A stretch of DNA of 19,961 bases from Acidobacteriota bacterium (GCA_021799405.1 JAJZAL010000077.1:1-19961); one strand, 5' to 3'. Positions 1 through 9,421 are shown, counted from the first letter of the stretch. Translations and numbers: made by a program. The notes: generated by a model not told the origin, from the letters alone.

Positions 1-250
1 GGAAACCCTTGTCGCCCCAGACCCTGGAAAAGGAAAAGCCCGTCACGGCATTGGTGCAATAGCCTCCTGCTTTCCTGGGTCCTGCGAGAGGCCCCGTCAC
101 TTCGCTGCAGGCGTTCCCGCAGCAGTAATCCAGTGTGCACTTTCTGAAATGTCCCTGCACAGAAGACCGCTATGCTGAGCAGGATCCACCGCGGCGAACT
201 GGGGGGCCGAAAGCTAGCCCGCCACGGTGGGAACCTGCGGTTACTGTCGC
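1..250. other. Left-edge stretch with no supported gene
   Basis: No complete gene can be supported here. On the plus strand one frame is open from the window edge to a TAG at 60-62, reading as about 19 residues that end TALVQ. This could be the tail of a gene lying to the left. On the minus strand a perfect AGGAGG lies at 63-68, and an open frame beyond it runs off the edge. The candidate starts are badly spaced, however: TTG is 3 nt away, GTG is 16 nt away, and the ATG is followed at once by a stop. A further gene of the minus-strand glycan operon could begin here, but the sequence does not decide it. Confidence 0.3.
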
Positions 251-2590
251 TCAGCCAATACGTCTGAACGTGGCCAGCTTTCTCTGCCGGTCAAACGTAA
301 CAGAAACAGGCTTGCCGTTCATCAGGGCGCGTTCGGGAGCCTGTTCGGCGGCAAGCTGAAACGCAGGCGATTTGTCGTCGGTAAATACTTCAAGCGGTTC
401 GCCCCGCCGCCAGCACGCTGTCAGCTTGATGAGAGATTCGAGCAGGCTCACAGAACCGTGGCGCAGGTAACTTCCATCGCTCACAAAGTAGCGCTGCGCC
501 TCGGCGCCACCGCTAGCCGGGCGGCTTACCTGAAGGATGTAGGCATCTGTCAGCCAGTCCCCCATCTGTACCGCGCTGTTCATGTGGATCGATCCGTCGA
601 TTGCGCGCAGGTTCAGATAGGTCTCTTCCACGGTGTTCTTTCCCGTCACGCGCACGCCGATGTAATCGCGTCCCTGCAGGATCTCGAATTCAGGCTTGGC
701 CGCTGGATCAAGGCAGACCGCGGTAATGAACTGGCGCAGGCGATCCTGAACATCAGAAGTAAAGACCAGGTATGGAATCTTTTTGTCAGGATCATGGTCT
801 GCCAGACCGGTCTCTTCGTGATGCTGGTTTTTCGCCGGATAGAGCATCTTGACGACAGCTTCGGCCGGACCGTTTTTCAATGTAAGGCTGCCATCGGCGT
901 TCGCCGTGTATGCGCCATCGAAATGCAGCAGCCACTGCAGCGGGCCGGCGGTGTGGGCGCGCAGATCATCGAAGATCAGAACCACGTCGCCGCTCCAAAG
1001 CCAGTTGCGGTAGTTGCGCGAAAACCAGCGGGCCATGGGACCGGTGGCGTCGGCATAAACGTACTTCATGCCCAGGCCGTCAATCAGCGAGTAGACATGG
1101 CCAGGAAACTTGCAGCCGTGGTCGAGATCTTCGGGCGACTGGCCCTGGCCGTTGAAGAGGATCACGTTGTGCGCTCGGCTTTGGCGATAGTAGGTGGTGT
1201 ACTCGCGCCTGCCATAGCTGCACGTGCCGGAATCGATAATCAGCGGCTTTCCCTGCTTGAAGAGGATGAAGCTGCCGGCGTCCGCGTGCGCATGGTTCCA
1301 GGTGTAACCGGACTTCATCGCCAGCATGATGGCGTCGTTCTGCCACGAGGAGCGCATCATGGCCCAGCCCATCCGCGAATACATGATCGACGTCGGCGCT
1401 TCCCCGCGGCCTGTTGGCTGAGGATGCAGCCTCAACAGCGAGAGCAGCACATCGTTCGGCTGCGTATGCACCCGCGCCAGATAGCGCGCCGCGTCCGGCG
1501 TGCCCAGACCGCAAGCCACGAGCAGAAGAATCGTCGCCGTGGAGTCGCCGTGAAGGCTGCTGTCTTCAAAGTTAACCGATAGAAAGCCCGTGGACGTGGG
1601 ATAAAGCGTCTGCAGAAAGAATGTTGCGAGGTGATCGAGCGGCTCCAGGTGCGCAGCCTTGCGCGCGGGAAAGGTATTCTGCCAGGCGAAGCGGTAGTGC
1701 AGATACTCCGATACGCCATAGTTGGTGTATCCGACACCTTCATAAGAAGGCCCCGAGCGCTCGAAGGTCGGCATGCGATTCTGCAGGATATTGCCCGGAT
1801 AGGTGAACCACTCCTCATAGCCCGCATCCACGGCATCGATCCACTGCTGCGCGCGCGGATCGTCGCCCAGCAGGGCCAGCGCGCACAAGCCGCCGCCAGC
1901 CACGCAAACGCCCCACCAGTTGTGGCCCATGGAGTCGAGCGCATGAACGCGCGCGCCCGGAAGAATCCAGTCGTCAAGCGTGGGCAATATGGAAAGGCGA
2001 ACCATCCCCTCGGCAATGGTTTTGCGGTCGGCCTCGGAGAGATACTCGTGCAGCGCATCATAGCCCGCGGCAAAGCCGATGCTGAAGGTGGTTGTATCCA
2101 GTTCGGAGTGCCACGGCAGAAAGCGCGTGATCAGGCCGGGTCCCGCCCAGCGCTCGTAGCTCGCGTAGTAGAGCATCGCCTGGCGCAGCTTCTCGGCATA
2201 GCGCTTGTCGCCGGTGAGATGATACAGCAGACCGAGCGTGAGTCCCATCTCCTGTATCTGAAGCGCTGGAGTAATATAGTTCGCCTGCTGGCCGCCACCG
2301 ATCTCCGCCACTTTCTCCGTGACGAATTCGGCGGCTAACAGGTGGTCACCGCGCTCCTTGATCGCCGCATCCAGGCTCGCGTTGGATGCAAGCAGGCGCT
2401 TCATCTGCGCAATCGACTCTGCGTTATAGAAAAGACGTGGGCGGCGCGGGTGCTTCCCTGCCGGCTTTGCGGCCGCGGATTGCGCTGTTGCCTCGCCGGC
2501 AAGTAGAGATGTTGATCCGCAGATTGCCGGACTGGCCAGTGCCATCAATTTGATCAGACTGCGCCTGCTGATGCTTTCAGAAATCCTCAT
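251..2590 (-). CDS. Heparinase II/III-family polysaccharide lyase, Tat-exported
   Basis: The 779-residue protein begins with a textbook twin-arginine signal (SRRSLIK at residues 8-14, then a hydrophobic stretch and AxA-type sites), so it is probably exported folded. An alpha/alpha-barrel-like region (about 50-400) holds LFYNAESIAQMKRLL near its start. It is followed by a heparinase II/III-like beta region with NHAHADAGSFILFKQGK (about 430-446), a DSGTCSYG element and a RAHNVILFNG element. Those His- and Tyr-rich stretches are the usual signature of this lyase superfamily, which cleaves uronic-acid-containing polysaccharides by beta-elimination. The actual substrate cannot be read from the sequence. 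The ATG at 2590 is preceded by GAGGG at about 10 nt. The gene is last of three co-directed genes, 81 nt after the DUF5060 gene. Confidence is high for the family and low for the substrate. Confidence 0.85.
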   Translation of the reverse strand: MRISESISRRSLIKLMALASPAICGSTSLLAGEATAQSAAAKPAGKHPRRPRLFYNAESIAQMKRLLASNASLDAAIKERGDHLLAAEFVTEKVAEIGGGQQANYITPALQIQEMGLTLGLLYHLTGDKRYAEKLRQAMLYYASYERWAGPGLITRFLPWHSELDTTTFSIGFAAGYDALHEYLSEADRKTIAEGMVRLSILPTLDDWILPGARVHALDSMGHNWWGVCVAGGGLCALALLGDDPRAQQWIDAVDAGYEEWFTYPGNILQNRMPTFERSGPSYEGVGYTNYGVSEYLHYRFAWQNTFPARKAAHLEPLDHLATFFLQTLYPTSTGFLSVNFEDSSLHGDSTATILLLVACGLGTPDAARYLARVHTQPNDVLLSLLRLHPQPTGRGEAPTSIMYSRMGWAMMRSSWQNDAIMLAMKSGYTWNHAHADAGSFILFKQGKPLIIDSGTCSYGRREYTTYYRQSRAHNVILFNGQGQSPEDLDHGCKFPGHVYSLIDGLGMKYVYADATGPMARWFSRNYRNWLWSGDVVLIFDDLRAHTAGPLQWLLHFDGAYTANADGSLTLKNGPAEAVVKMLYPAKNQHHEETGLADHDPDKKIPYLVFTSDVQDRLRQFITAVCLDPAAKPEFEILQGRDYIGVRVTGKNTVEETYLNLRAIDGSIHMNSAVQMGDWLTDAYILQVSRPASGGAEAQRYFVSDGSYLRHGSVSLLESLIKLTACWRRGEPLEVFTDDKSPAFQLAAEQAPERALMNGKPVSVTFDRQRKLATFRRIG

Positions 2591-2671
2591 GAATTAGGGC
2601 CCTCAGTTGGTCATTTTCAGGGTCGATACCTTGCATCCCAGAGACATGCAAGATTTAAGCATTCGCTCTCA

Positions 2672-4207
2672 CTACACAACCCCCTTCTCGCGAAACCACA
2701 GCGAGCCCCACGGCGTGCCGGGTAATTTCACCGTGGCTTTGCCCGAATATTCGCCGGGAAGCGGCGTGCGCGTGAGCTTGAGCGTATCAATGTACTCGGC
2801 GGTGTAGGTTTTGCCCGCGGGCAGCAGGTAGGTTTGCTCCGCCGGCTGGTGTTCGTCGAAATAATAGAAGATGACCGAGTCGTTGGTTCGGCGCGCGCCC
2901 ATGGGGTCTTCAGCAACCGACGTAAAGCCTATCGGCCCGGTCCCAAGCGCGATGGTTTCTTCCAGCAGCTTGCGCAGGAAAGCGATCCTGGCGGGGCTGG
3001 TGCCGTGAAGTACTCCGCCATGCGACCACCACAGGATGCCGTCAGGCCAGAGGTACGTCTCGCCGTGGCCGCAGTAGGCTCCCTGCGCCGTCGCCTGCCA
3101 GAAGCGCCGCGTCATGGCGTCGCCTGAAAGATTGCCCCAGCGCGAAGCAATGTTGCCCTCATACCTGCACTCGTCGAAGACCAGAGGTTTGCGCCAGTCC
3201 TGACGCCAGCTCGCGCCCAGGTCCATGCGTGAGTCCTGCACGCCTGCGTGACTGCACCAGCCGCGCCAGTATTCGTACTGATGCCGGGAGTAGTGGATGG
3301 AGCGGAGATGGCCGAACGCATCATAGTCGCCAACGATGCGCGCATAGCGGTCCCAATCAGTGTTGGTTTTGGCCTTCATCAGGTCATATTCGTTGGCCAG
3401 CGACCACCACACGTTGCGATAGGCGCTGAAGCGCGCGATCACGTAGCGCAGATAGCGGTCATCCACTTCTGCCGGCATCGACTGATAGCCCCACTTGTCA
3501 TAAGGATGAAAGAGGATGAGATCAGCTTGCACGCCGATGTGCCGGAGTTCGAGGATCAAGCGATCGAAGTGCTGGAAGTAAGCCGCATTGAACCGGGAAT
3601 AATCATTTACGCCGCCGCTGCGCGGGAATGGATACAGGGGCGGCTCTTGGCGATTGAACTCGTACCACTTGGGAAAGATGCACATGCGCAGCTTGTTGAA
3701 GGGCGACGTCGAGAGCGTATCGATGGTCTGCCGCTGCGTCTCCCTGGCCTGGAAGGCCCATGCGTAGCAGGTGGTGCCGCATTCGACATAGGGCGTGCCG
3801 TCCGCGTAGCCAAAGTGGTAGTCGTCGCGCACCGAAACCGGCCCGCGATTGCCCTCGCCCGGAGCGACGCAAAGAAACGCCCCCGATTTGCCGTTGAGCG
3901 ACGGATTGTTGCTCGCTGTCGTCCAGGTCCACTCGCCCAGTTCGTCAGGCATAAAACGAACCTTATACGAGCCGTCGCCGTCATAGAACCCTTCCACCGT
4001 AAGCGCGCGGTTCTTGTGGCGGAGCGAAGCGTTAAGAGCGACATCGACAAACGGATTCCCCGACGCAGGCCCCGTAAAGGACAGCTCGATACAATCCCAG
4101 CGCGCAACAATCCCACCGCCGGAAGGAGCGGCGGATTCGGCAACCGCTGGCGCCGAAGCCGCGGCCACAGCATAGGAAGAGAGCTTCAACATCTCGCGGC
4201 GATTCAT
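2672..4207 (-). CDS. DUF5060/DUF4038-type glycoside hydrolase, Tat-exported
   Basis: This is a 511-residue protein when started at the ATG at 4207. That start has a GGGGAG ribosome site just upstream and opens directly into a twin-arginine signal (MNRREMLKLSSYAVAAA). A longer frame to 4309 exists but would bury this signal and overlap the upstream gene. Residues about 30-120 match the DUF5060 beta-sandwich type (RWDCIELSFTGP, GDGSYKVRFMPDELGEW). Next comes a TIM-barrel resembling DUF4038 and apiosidase-like hydrolases, then a short C-terminal beta domain like DUF5605. The candidate acid/base is Glu273 (SLANEYDL) and the candidate nucleophile is Glu346 (VFDECRYEG), as in retaining clan-A enzymes. 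It lies 29 nt after the GHL6-type gene. The family is largely uncharacterised, so the glycosidic bond it cuts is unknown. Confidence 0.82.
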   Translation of the reverse strand: MNRREMLKLSSYAVAAASAPAVAESAAPSGGGIVARWDCIELSFTGPASGNPFVDVALNASLRHKNRALTVEGFYDGDGSYKVRFMPDELGEWTWTTASNNPSLNGKSGAFLCVAPGEGNRGPVSVRDDYHFGYADGTPYVECGTTCYAWAFQARETQRQTIDTLSTSPFNKLRMCIFPKWYEFNRQEPPLYPFPRSGGVNDYSRFNAAYFQHFDRLILELRHIGVQADLILFHPYDKWGYQSMPAEVDDRYLRYVIARFSAYRNVWWSLANEYDLMKAKTNTDWDRYARIVGDYDAFGHLRSIHYSRHQYEYWRGWCSHAGVQDSRMDLGASWRQDWRKPLVFDECRYEGNIASRWGNLSGDAMTRRFWQATAQGAYCGHGETYLWPDGILWWSHGGVLHGTSPARIAFLRKLLEETIALGTGPIGFTSVAEDPMGARRTNDSVIFYYFDEHQPAEQTYLLPAGKTYTAEYIDTLKLTRTPLPGEYSGKATVKLPGTPWGSLWFREKGVV

Positions 4208-4236
4208 TCTGCTCCCCGTAAAAAGCCTCGAAGAGA

Positions 4237-6459
4237 TTATATGTCGATGGCCACAACCTCGTGATCGAGGACCGAAGGCACATGCAACGTGAGCGCAGAC
4301 CCCGACCATTCCATGGCAACAGGCTTATCGGCGACCAGCAACCGCGCCTGTCTGGCGCGCACAGCAGCCGGCAGTTTAAGCTTCACGGTGAGCGGTCCCA
4401 CCGCATAGAAGTCGCGATACGGCCCCTTCATCGTCATTGGATTGGTGAGATTCACAAGATGGACGGTGAACGACGCCGGATTCCGCCATGCGGTCACTTC
4501 AAGCAAGCCCGGGCCCTCCACTTCAACGGCCTGCGGCTCGCTGGTAGTCCACCGGAGGGTGTTGCGCATCATCTTCAGATGATCAGCGCAGAGCACGTCC
4601 CAGAAAGTGCGATCAATATCGAAGGGAAAATAAGCCACTCGCCCGGCTGGCTGGCGCAGATACAGGCACGAAATATCGGTGCGCGGCACACGCGGGTAGA
4701 CCTCCTCCATGGGAAGGTCAGGATAGCTGGGGATGAGCGTGAAAGGCGTCTCAGCGAATTTCTCGCGCGGCGTCACTTCAATCCTATAGACACCGTTGAT
4801 GATGCGCGGGGCATCCTCAAGGCCGGCGAAGAACGGGCTATGCGGCAGCGCTTTGTGCTCAAGACGAATGTAGGAGTTGCGCATCGGCCCTTCCTGCTTT
4901 CCCGTCCAATCGACGCCGAAGAGATCGGCCAGACCCAGGTTCTTGCGCCGCGCGCCTGACGCGTCATAGAGGCTTGTCTCATAAGTGGCGATGAGGTTGC
5001 CGCCGCGGGCGACGAATGCGCGCAACTGATCGCACTGCGCATCGCTGAGCGCGGCAATGTTGGGCAGGATGAGCGTCTTGTAAGGCGTCAGATGATCGGC
5101 GTCGAGCAGATGGTCATGCACCATTTCAAATTGAATGCGCGACTCAATCAGCGCCTGGCACCAGCCAAGAGCATAGTTCTCCACCTTGGCCTGCGCCTCT
5201 TTGCCGCCGTAATTCCACGCCGTCTGCTGGGAGTAAACCATGCCCACATGCGCCAGCGGTTGCCGCTCGGCAAGATACTGGCGATTCTTTTCAGTCCACA
5301 CGTAAATGTCTTCGACGCCGCCGAGCCAGCGCTCGTCATGCAGGGTTCCTGAAAACTTGCTGCACCAGGGAATCATGCCGTTGGCGATGGCGTCGAAGAC
5401 CCAGATGCGGATCTCGGCGTTGCTCGTGACGCTATCCTTCCAGCGGTAAGGCTCCTCCAGACCCACGCTGAATAGGCCAATGACAGACCTGCCGCCCATC
5501 ACGGCCCGATACTCCCTGGCCACCTTGCCGATCAGCCACGGCTCGGCAAGGCCGCTGCGTCCCTGGCGGTCGGCCACAAGCATCGGCGCGCGGTTGGCAA
5601 GCTGAATCACATCGAGGCTGCCGAGAGCCACGCTCCCGCCGTTGGGAATGTCATGGGAATCGGGATTGACGGCGCGAATCGTCGCATTCCACAAGTCGAG
5701 CAGGCTCATCAGCCGCTGCTCGCGCCACTGCCGCCACGCGCGGTAGACCGGATCCTGCGCGCTGGTGGTGCGTGGCAGATCCATGCCCGTCGCGGCGCGG
5801 AAGTTCGTCACACAGTGCACGCAGTAGCAGATGCCCTCGCCGTCCCAGCGGTTATGAAAGAGACCATCCACGCGGTAGCGGGTCATGATCTCCTTATGCA
5901 CCGCGGTCATGAACTCGAAGTTGTAGGGGCCATAGGCGCAGGTCAGCCACATCTCGGGCGACGCCCAGTGGCGGCGCGGCCTGCCTTCGGCATCCACGGC
6001 AATCCAGTCGGGATGCGCCTGCTTGACGTCGTTGTAGGTGGCGTGCGGATCGGTGCGGACCAGTATGGACATGCCCTGCTGGCGGCTGCCTGTGATCAGT
6101 TCGCCCAGCACGTCGCGGTTGCCGAGCCACGCGCTGCGGTGGTGGAAAGGAATTTCAGTCGGATAGTAGGCCACGCAGCCGCCCCCGCTCAGGCAGACAC
6201 CCTCTGAGCGCGTGCGCTCGAAGTAGTCGAGCCAGAAGGCTGGGTCGTAGTGGACGGGATCATTCTCCACCAGCGTGAGCTGGAACCAGCGCATCGGGCG
6301 CGAAGCCCACGCCGGGACGGACACGGAAGCAAGCGCGGATGGAGCCTGGCCCCACAAAGCTCCGGGGGCAACGCGGGCAAGCGCGGCGCCGGAGCCGGCG
6401 GCGGCCGTGGATTGCAAAAACTCACGGCGGGTATACGGTGGCCGATTCATGCCCGCCAT
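4237..6459 (-). CDS. GHL6/beta-galactosidase-trimerisation-like glycoside hydrolase, Tat-exported
   Basis: The 740-residue protein starts with a Tat signal (TRREFLQ at about 10-16, then an Ala/Gly-rich hydrophobic stretch). Two ATGs three codons apart (6459 and 6450) are both possible, and neither has a strong ribosome site. The first half is a TIM-barrel of the hypothetical glycosyl hydrolase 6 type. It shows MRWFQLTLVENDPVHYDPAFW, VRTDPHATY, an HPDWIAVDAEGRPR-like element and GLFHNRWDGEGICYCVHC. The second half contains a Rossmann-like segment (LILPNIAALSDAQCDQLRAFVARGGNLIATYETS, about 470-505) typical of the beta-galactosidase trimerisation domain. This domain pairing is common in uncharacterised bacterial hydrolases. 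It is the first gene of the minus-strand operon and is divergent from the alpha-galactosidase gene. Its substrate is unknown. Confidence 0.78.
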   Translation of the reverse strand: MAGMNRPPYTRREFLQSTAAAGSGAALARVAPGALWGQAPSALASVSVPAWASRPMRWFQLTLVENDPVHYDPAFWLDYFERTRSEGVCLSGGGCVAYYPTEIPFHHRSAWLGNRDVLGELITGSRQQGMSILVRTDPHATYNDVKQAHPDWIAVDAEGRPRRHWASPEMWLTCAYGPYNFEFMTAVHKEIMTRYRVDGLFHNRWDGEGICYCVHCVTNFRAATGMDLPRTTSAQDPVYRAWRQWREQRLMSLLDLWNATIRAVNPDSHDIPNGGSVALGSLDVIQLANRAPMLVADRQGRSGLAEPWLIGKVAREYRAVMGGRSVIGLFSVGLEEPYRWKDSVTSNAEIRIWVFDAIANGMIPWCSKFSGTLHDERWLGGVEDIYVWTEKNRQYLAERQPLAHVGMVYSQQTAWNYGGKEAQAKVENYALGWCQALIESRIQFEMVHDHLLDADHLTPYKTLILPNIAALSDAQCDQLRAFVARGGNLIATYETSLYDASGARRKNLGLADLFGVDWTGKQEGPMRNSYIRLEHKALPHSPFFAGLEDAPRIINGVYRIEVTPREKFAETPFTLIPSYPDLPMEEVYPRVPRTDISCLYLRQPAGRVAYFPFDIDRTFWDVLCADHLKMMRNTLRWTTSEPQAVEVEGPGLLEVTAWRNPASFTVHLVNLTNPMTMKGPYRDFYAVGPLTVKLKLPAAVRARQARLLVADKPVAMEWSGSALTLHVPSVLDHEVVAIDI

Positions 6460-6539
6460 TGTACTTGCGCGATGGAACCGGATGCCAACAGTGAACGATG
6501 TCTCCCCATGACCGATTGGATTGTGCTATACGTTGACGC
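6460..6539. promoter_or_regulatory. Divergent intergenic region between the glycan operon and the GH27 gene
   Basis: Eighty bases separate two oppositely oriented glycan genes, so promoters for both must lie here or inside the gene starts. On the plus strand TGCTATACG at 6525-6532 resembles an extended -10 element (TGnTATA). It sits only 7 nt before the ATG at 6540, no ribosome site precedes that ATG, and a good -35 is not visible. This would fit a leaderless or nearly leaderless alpha-galactosidase mRNA. It is an inference from weak motifs. Confidence 0.35.
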
Positions 6540-7910
6540 ATGTTCAGGAGCAAACGCTTTCTGCCCGCCGTCTTCGCCGCCATGCTTTCCGCCGCCACCC
6601 TCAGCCATGCACAGATGCTCGCGCCAACGCCTCCGATGGGGTGGAACAGTTGGGACGCCTACGGGCTGACCATCGACGAAGCGCAGTTTAAAGCCAACGC
6701 CACGGTGCTGGCCAGGCTCAAACAGTATGGATGGCAATACGCGGTCATCGACGAGGGATGGTACATGGCAAATCCCTTTAGCAAAGATGTGGAGCAACAG
6801 CAGTATCGGTGGAATGGGAACGGGTTGCTGATTCCCGCCCCGGATCGTTTTCCCTCGGCGGCAAACGGAGCCGGCTTCAAGCCGCTGGCCGACTGGGTTC
6901 ATGCCCAGGGGCTCAAATTTGGCATTCACATCGTGCGTGGAATTCCGCGCCAGGTGGTGGCGGCCAACCTGCCCATCGCGGGCACGCATTACACCGCGCA
7001 GGAAGCGGCTGACACCACCAGTCCCTGTCCGTGGAATCACGGTAACTGGGGCATAAAGGACAACGCCGCGGGCCAGGCCTATTACGACTCGATGATGAAG
7101 ATGTACGCGTCCTGGGATATTGACTTCATCAAAGTGGACTGCATCAGCTACGGGCCCTACCGGCCTACCGAGATTCGGCAGATTGCGGAAGCCATTCGCA
7201 AGACGGGACGCCCCATCGTGCTGAGCCTTTCGCCGGGACCCACGGCGCTGGCAAACGCAGCCGAAGTTGGCAAGTATGCGCAGATGTGGCGGATTTCCAA
7301 CGATCATTGGGACGTGTGGACGACCGAGCACAAACCCGGGCACGGCGGGTTTCCTTTTGGCCTCAAGGGCGCCTTCGACCGCCTTGCCGAATGGTCGCCC
7401 TACGCCAAACCCGGCAACTGGCCGGACGAGGACATGCTGCCCTGGGGATGGCTGGGACCGCATCCCGGATGGGGTCAGCCGCGTCAGTCGCATGAAACGC
7501 ACGACGAGCAGCGGACCGAGTTCACGCTATGGACTTTCGCGCGGTCGCCGCTCATCCTGGGAGCAAACCTAACCCGGCTGGACGATTTTACGCGGTCGCT
7601 GATTACAAATCGCGAGGTGCTCTCCATCAATCAGCATGCCGCGGAAAGTCACCCCATCAAGGACTTGCCGGCGGGTTTTGATCATGCGCGGGTATGGGAA
7701 GCTTCTGTTGGAGCGGGCCGTGCAAAGCAATACTTCGCTCTATTCAACCTGGACGACTACCCGGTGACGCTGCATTTCACGTGGGCCGCGCTGGGCGCGC
7801 ACGGCGCTAGGGAAATGCGGAACGTGTGGGATGGGCACAGGGCGAAAGCCGCCGGTACCGTCGCCGTGACATTACCGCCACATGGCAGCACACTTTACCA
7901 GGTGCAATAG
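6540..7910 (+). CDS. GH27-family alpha-galactosidase, secreted
   Basis: The 456-residue protein has a Sec-type signal peptide (MFRSKRFLPAVFAAMLSAATLSHAQ, cut after AxA-like HAQ) and a GH27 catalytic barrel. Family signatures are clear: PPMGWNSWDAYG just after the signal, YAVIDEGWY, DIDFIKVDC with the likely nucleophile Asp200, RISNDHWDVW with the likely acid/base Asp255, and RTEFTLWTFARSPLILGANL. A short C-terminal beta domain follows. GH27 enzymes release terminal alpha-D-galactose with retention of configuration, and some members act on alpha-N-acetylgalactosamine or beta-L-arabinopyranose. The family is certain but the sugar is not. The gene is divergent from the three-gene hydrolase/lyase cluster and probably cooperates with it. 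No Shine-Dalgarno sequence is seen before the ATG. Confidence 0.92.
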   Translation: MFRSKRFLPAVFAAMLSAATLSHAQMLAPTPPMGWNSWDAYGLTIDEAQFKANATVLARLKQYGWQYAVIDEGWYMANPFSKDVEQQQYRWNGNGLLIPAPDRFPSAANGAGFKPLADWVHAQGLKFGIHIVRGIPRQVVAANLPIAGTHYTAQEAADTTSPCPWNHGNWGIKDNAAGQAYYDSMMKMYASWDIDFIKVDCISYGPYRPTEIRQIAEAIRKTGRPIVLSLSPGPTALANAAEVGKYAQMWRISNDHWDVWTTEHKPGHGGFPFGLKGAFDRLAEWSPYAKPGNWPDEDMLPWGWLGPHPGWGQPRQSHETHDEQRTEFTLWTFARSPLILGANLTRLDDFTRSLITNREVLSINQHAAESHPIKDLPAGFDHARVWEASVGAGRAKQYFALFNLDDYPVTLHFTWAALGAHGAREMRNVWDGHRAKAAGTVAVTLPPHGSTLYQVQ

Positions 7911-8075
7911 CCACGATGGGGCGCGCAATGGGTTCGCAGACACCGGGAATCTGGCTGGTAAACCCGGGGAAGCAAGCCATGTGCTCCATGAACATGCCAG
8001 AGGCGGTAGATTGTGCGAAACTGTACGTTTGGCTGATAAGCCTGTGGTTAACGCTCCGTTTGAAAGGTCCGTCCG

Positions 8076-9002
8076 ATGCCTGTAATGCGCTCTACGCTGA
8101 TCGCGCTCTCGCGCAATCGCGCCTTGCGAGGCTTCTGCGAGCACTCCCGCGTGGGCACGCGGCTCAGTTCACGGTTCGTGGCCGGCATGGAACTGGAAGA
8201 CGCGCTCCGGGTTGCCGACGCAGTCAACCGGCAGGGCATGGCCGTTACCCTGGACTCGCTGGGTGAAAGCGTAACCTCCGAAATGGAGGCCCATCTGGCG
8301 GCGGACGTCTACCACAAGCTACTGGACGCAATCTCAGCGCGCAAACTGAAGGCCAATATCAGCGTGAAGCTCACGCAAATGGGCTTGCAACTGTCCCGTG
8401 ACCTGGCCGAAAGCATTGCTTTGAATCTCACCCGGCATGCACAGGCGGTGGGCAGCTTTGTCCGCATCGACATGGAAGAGTCGCGGTTGACGCAGACGAC
8501 CCTGGACATTGTGCGCCGCGTCCACGCTCTGCCTGCCCTGCGCGCCTCGATCGGCGTAGTGATCCAGGCCTATCTCTACCGCTCGCAGGCGGATATTGAG
8601 CAGTTGCTGGCCGACGGGATACGGGTGCGGCTCTGCAAGGGAGCCTACAACGAACCGCACGATGTCGCTTTTCCGCAGAAGGCCCAGGTTGACGCCAACT
8701 ACGTATTGCTGGCACGGATGCTGCTGGAAAGCCCCATCTATCACGCTCTGGCAACGCACGATGAGCACATGATTGCCGCTGCAAAGTCGCTTGCGGAACT
8801 GAAACGCATCAGCCGCGACCGCTTCGAATTTCAAATGCTCTACGGAGTGCGCCGTGACCTGCAAAGCGCCCTGGTCTCCGAGGGCTACAATGTGCGCGTT
8901 TATGTTCCCTTTGGTCCCGATTGGTATCCCTACTTCATGCGCAGGCTGGCCGAGCGGCCGGCAAATCTCGTTTTCCTGGCCAGAAACTTCTTCCGGTCCT
9001 GA
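8076..9002 (+). CDS. Proline dehydrogenase (FAD-dependent, monofunctional)
   Basis: A 308-residue protein of the size of stand-alone (PutA-independent) proline dehydrogenases. It oxidises L-proline to pyrroline-5-carboxylate and passes electrons through FAD to quinone. The barrel motifs are readily recognised: KLTQMGLQL, RIDMEESRLTQTT, VVIQAYLYRSQADIEQLL, RVRLCKGAYNEP, ATHDEHMI, FEFQMLYGVR, and VRVYVPFGPDWYPYFMRRLAERPAN near the C terminus with the substrate-binding arginines. A GAAAGG lies about 10 nt before the ATG at 8076, and an in-frame ATG three codons later is an alternative. It appears to be transcribed alone. No pyrroline-5-carboxylate dehydrogenase gene is in the window. Confidence 0.93.
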   Translation: MPVMRSTLIALSRNRALRGFCEHSRVGTRLSSRFVAGMELEDALRVADAVNRQGMAVTLDSLGESVTSEMEAHLAADVYHKLLDAISARKLKANISVKLTQMGLQLSRDLAESIALNLTRHAQAVGSFVRIDMEESRLTQTTLDIVRRVHALPALRASIGVVIQAYLYRSQADIEQLLADGIRVRLCKGAYNEPHDVAFPQKAQVDANYVLLARMLLESPIYHALATHDEHMIAAAKSLAELKRISRDRFEFQMLYGVRRDLQSALVSEGYNVRVYVPFGPDWYPYFMRRLAERPANLVFLARNFFRS

Positions 9003-9421
9003 AAGCGCCATGCGCCAGGAAAGAAATCTGAAGTAACGATAAGCGCTACGCTGTCATCCGAAGCTTCGTCCGCTGCGGAGAACGGAAAAGCTCATTCAGC
9101 GAAGAGCCTTGTAACAGCGAACCTGGTATTGGTACTTCCGGACCCGGCTCTTGTCGTCCTTCAATCAGCGCATATCCTGGGCCGGCCTCTCCCGTATGCG
9201 CCTCGCGCGGCCACGGCACGCTTCTGTTTCCACGCGCCATTGGCCGCTCTATATTTCACGATGAATGTCGTGGTCCGCAACTTCCTATGGGTATTTGCAT
9301 CACCATAGGACAGGCGGAACTGATGACCAATGAGTCAGGTTGACTTTTCAGAGGATCTCACTCTCGCAGCCAATCGGTGGAAAATCGATGCAACGAGTAG
9401 TTACACGCGGACACTCCGAAC
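9003..9421. other. Convergent intergenic region, no gene seen
   Basis: These 419 bases lie between two converging genes, proline dehydrogenase and nuoB. The short open frames here show no protein-like character. The only clear structure is a 7-bp inverted repeat, CCTATGG at 9284-9290 and CCATAGG at 9303-9309, with a 12-nt loop and no T-run. The segment around 9046-9120 resembles the degenerate non-coding intergenic sequence common in such genomes. No convincing terminator was found for either gene. Confidence 0.4.

Noticed and set aside
227..1582. 451-residue plus-strand open frame
   Set aside because: It lies fully antisense to the heparinase-type gene. Its composition is basic and unlike real proteins, as expected of a shadow frame in GC-rich DNA.
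3248..4264. 338-residue plus-strand open frame
   Set aside because: It is antisense to the DUF5060-type gene and has no recognisable motif or ribosome site.
6447..7502. 351-residue minus-strand open frame
   Set aside because: It mirrors the GH27 gene, whose family motifs are unmistakable on the plus strand.
9046..9240. Short minus-strand frame ending LRMTA
   Set aside because: It resembles the false frames that arise in degenerate intergenic repeats, with no start signal and no family likeness.
9284..9309. Inverted repeat CCTATGG/CCATAGG as a terminator
   Set aside because: The stem is only 7 bp, the loop is 12 nt and no T-run follows on either strand.
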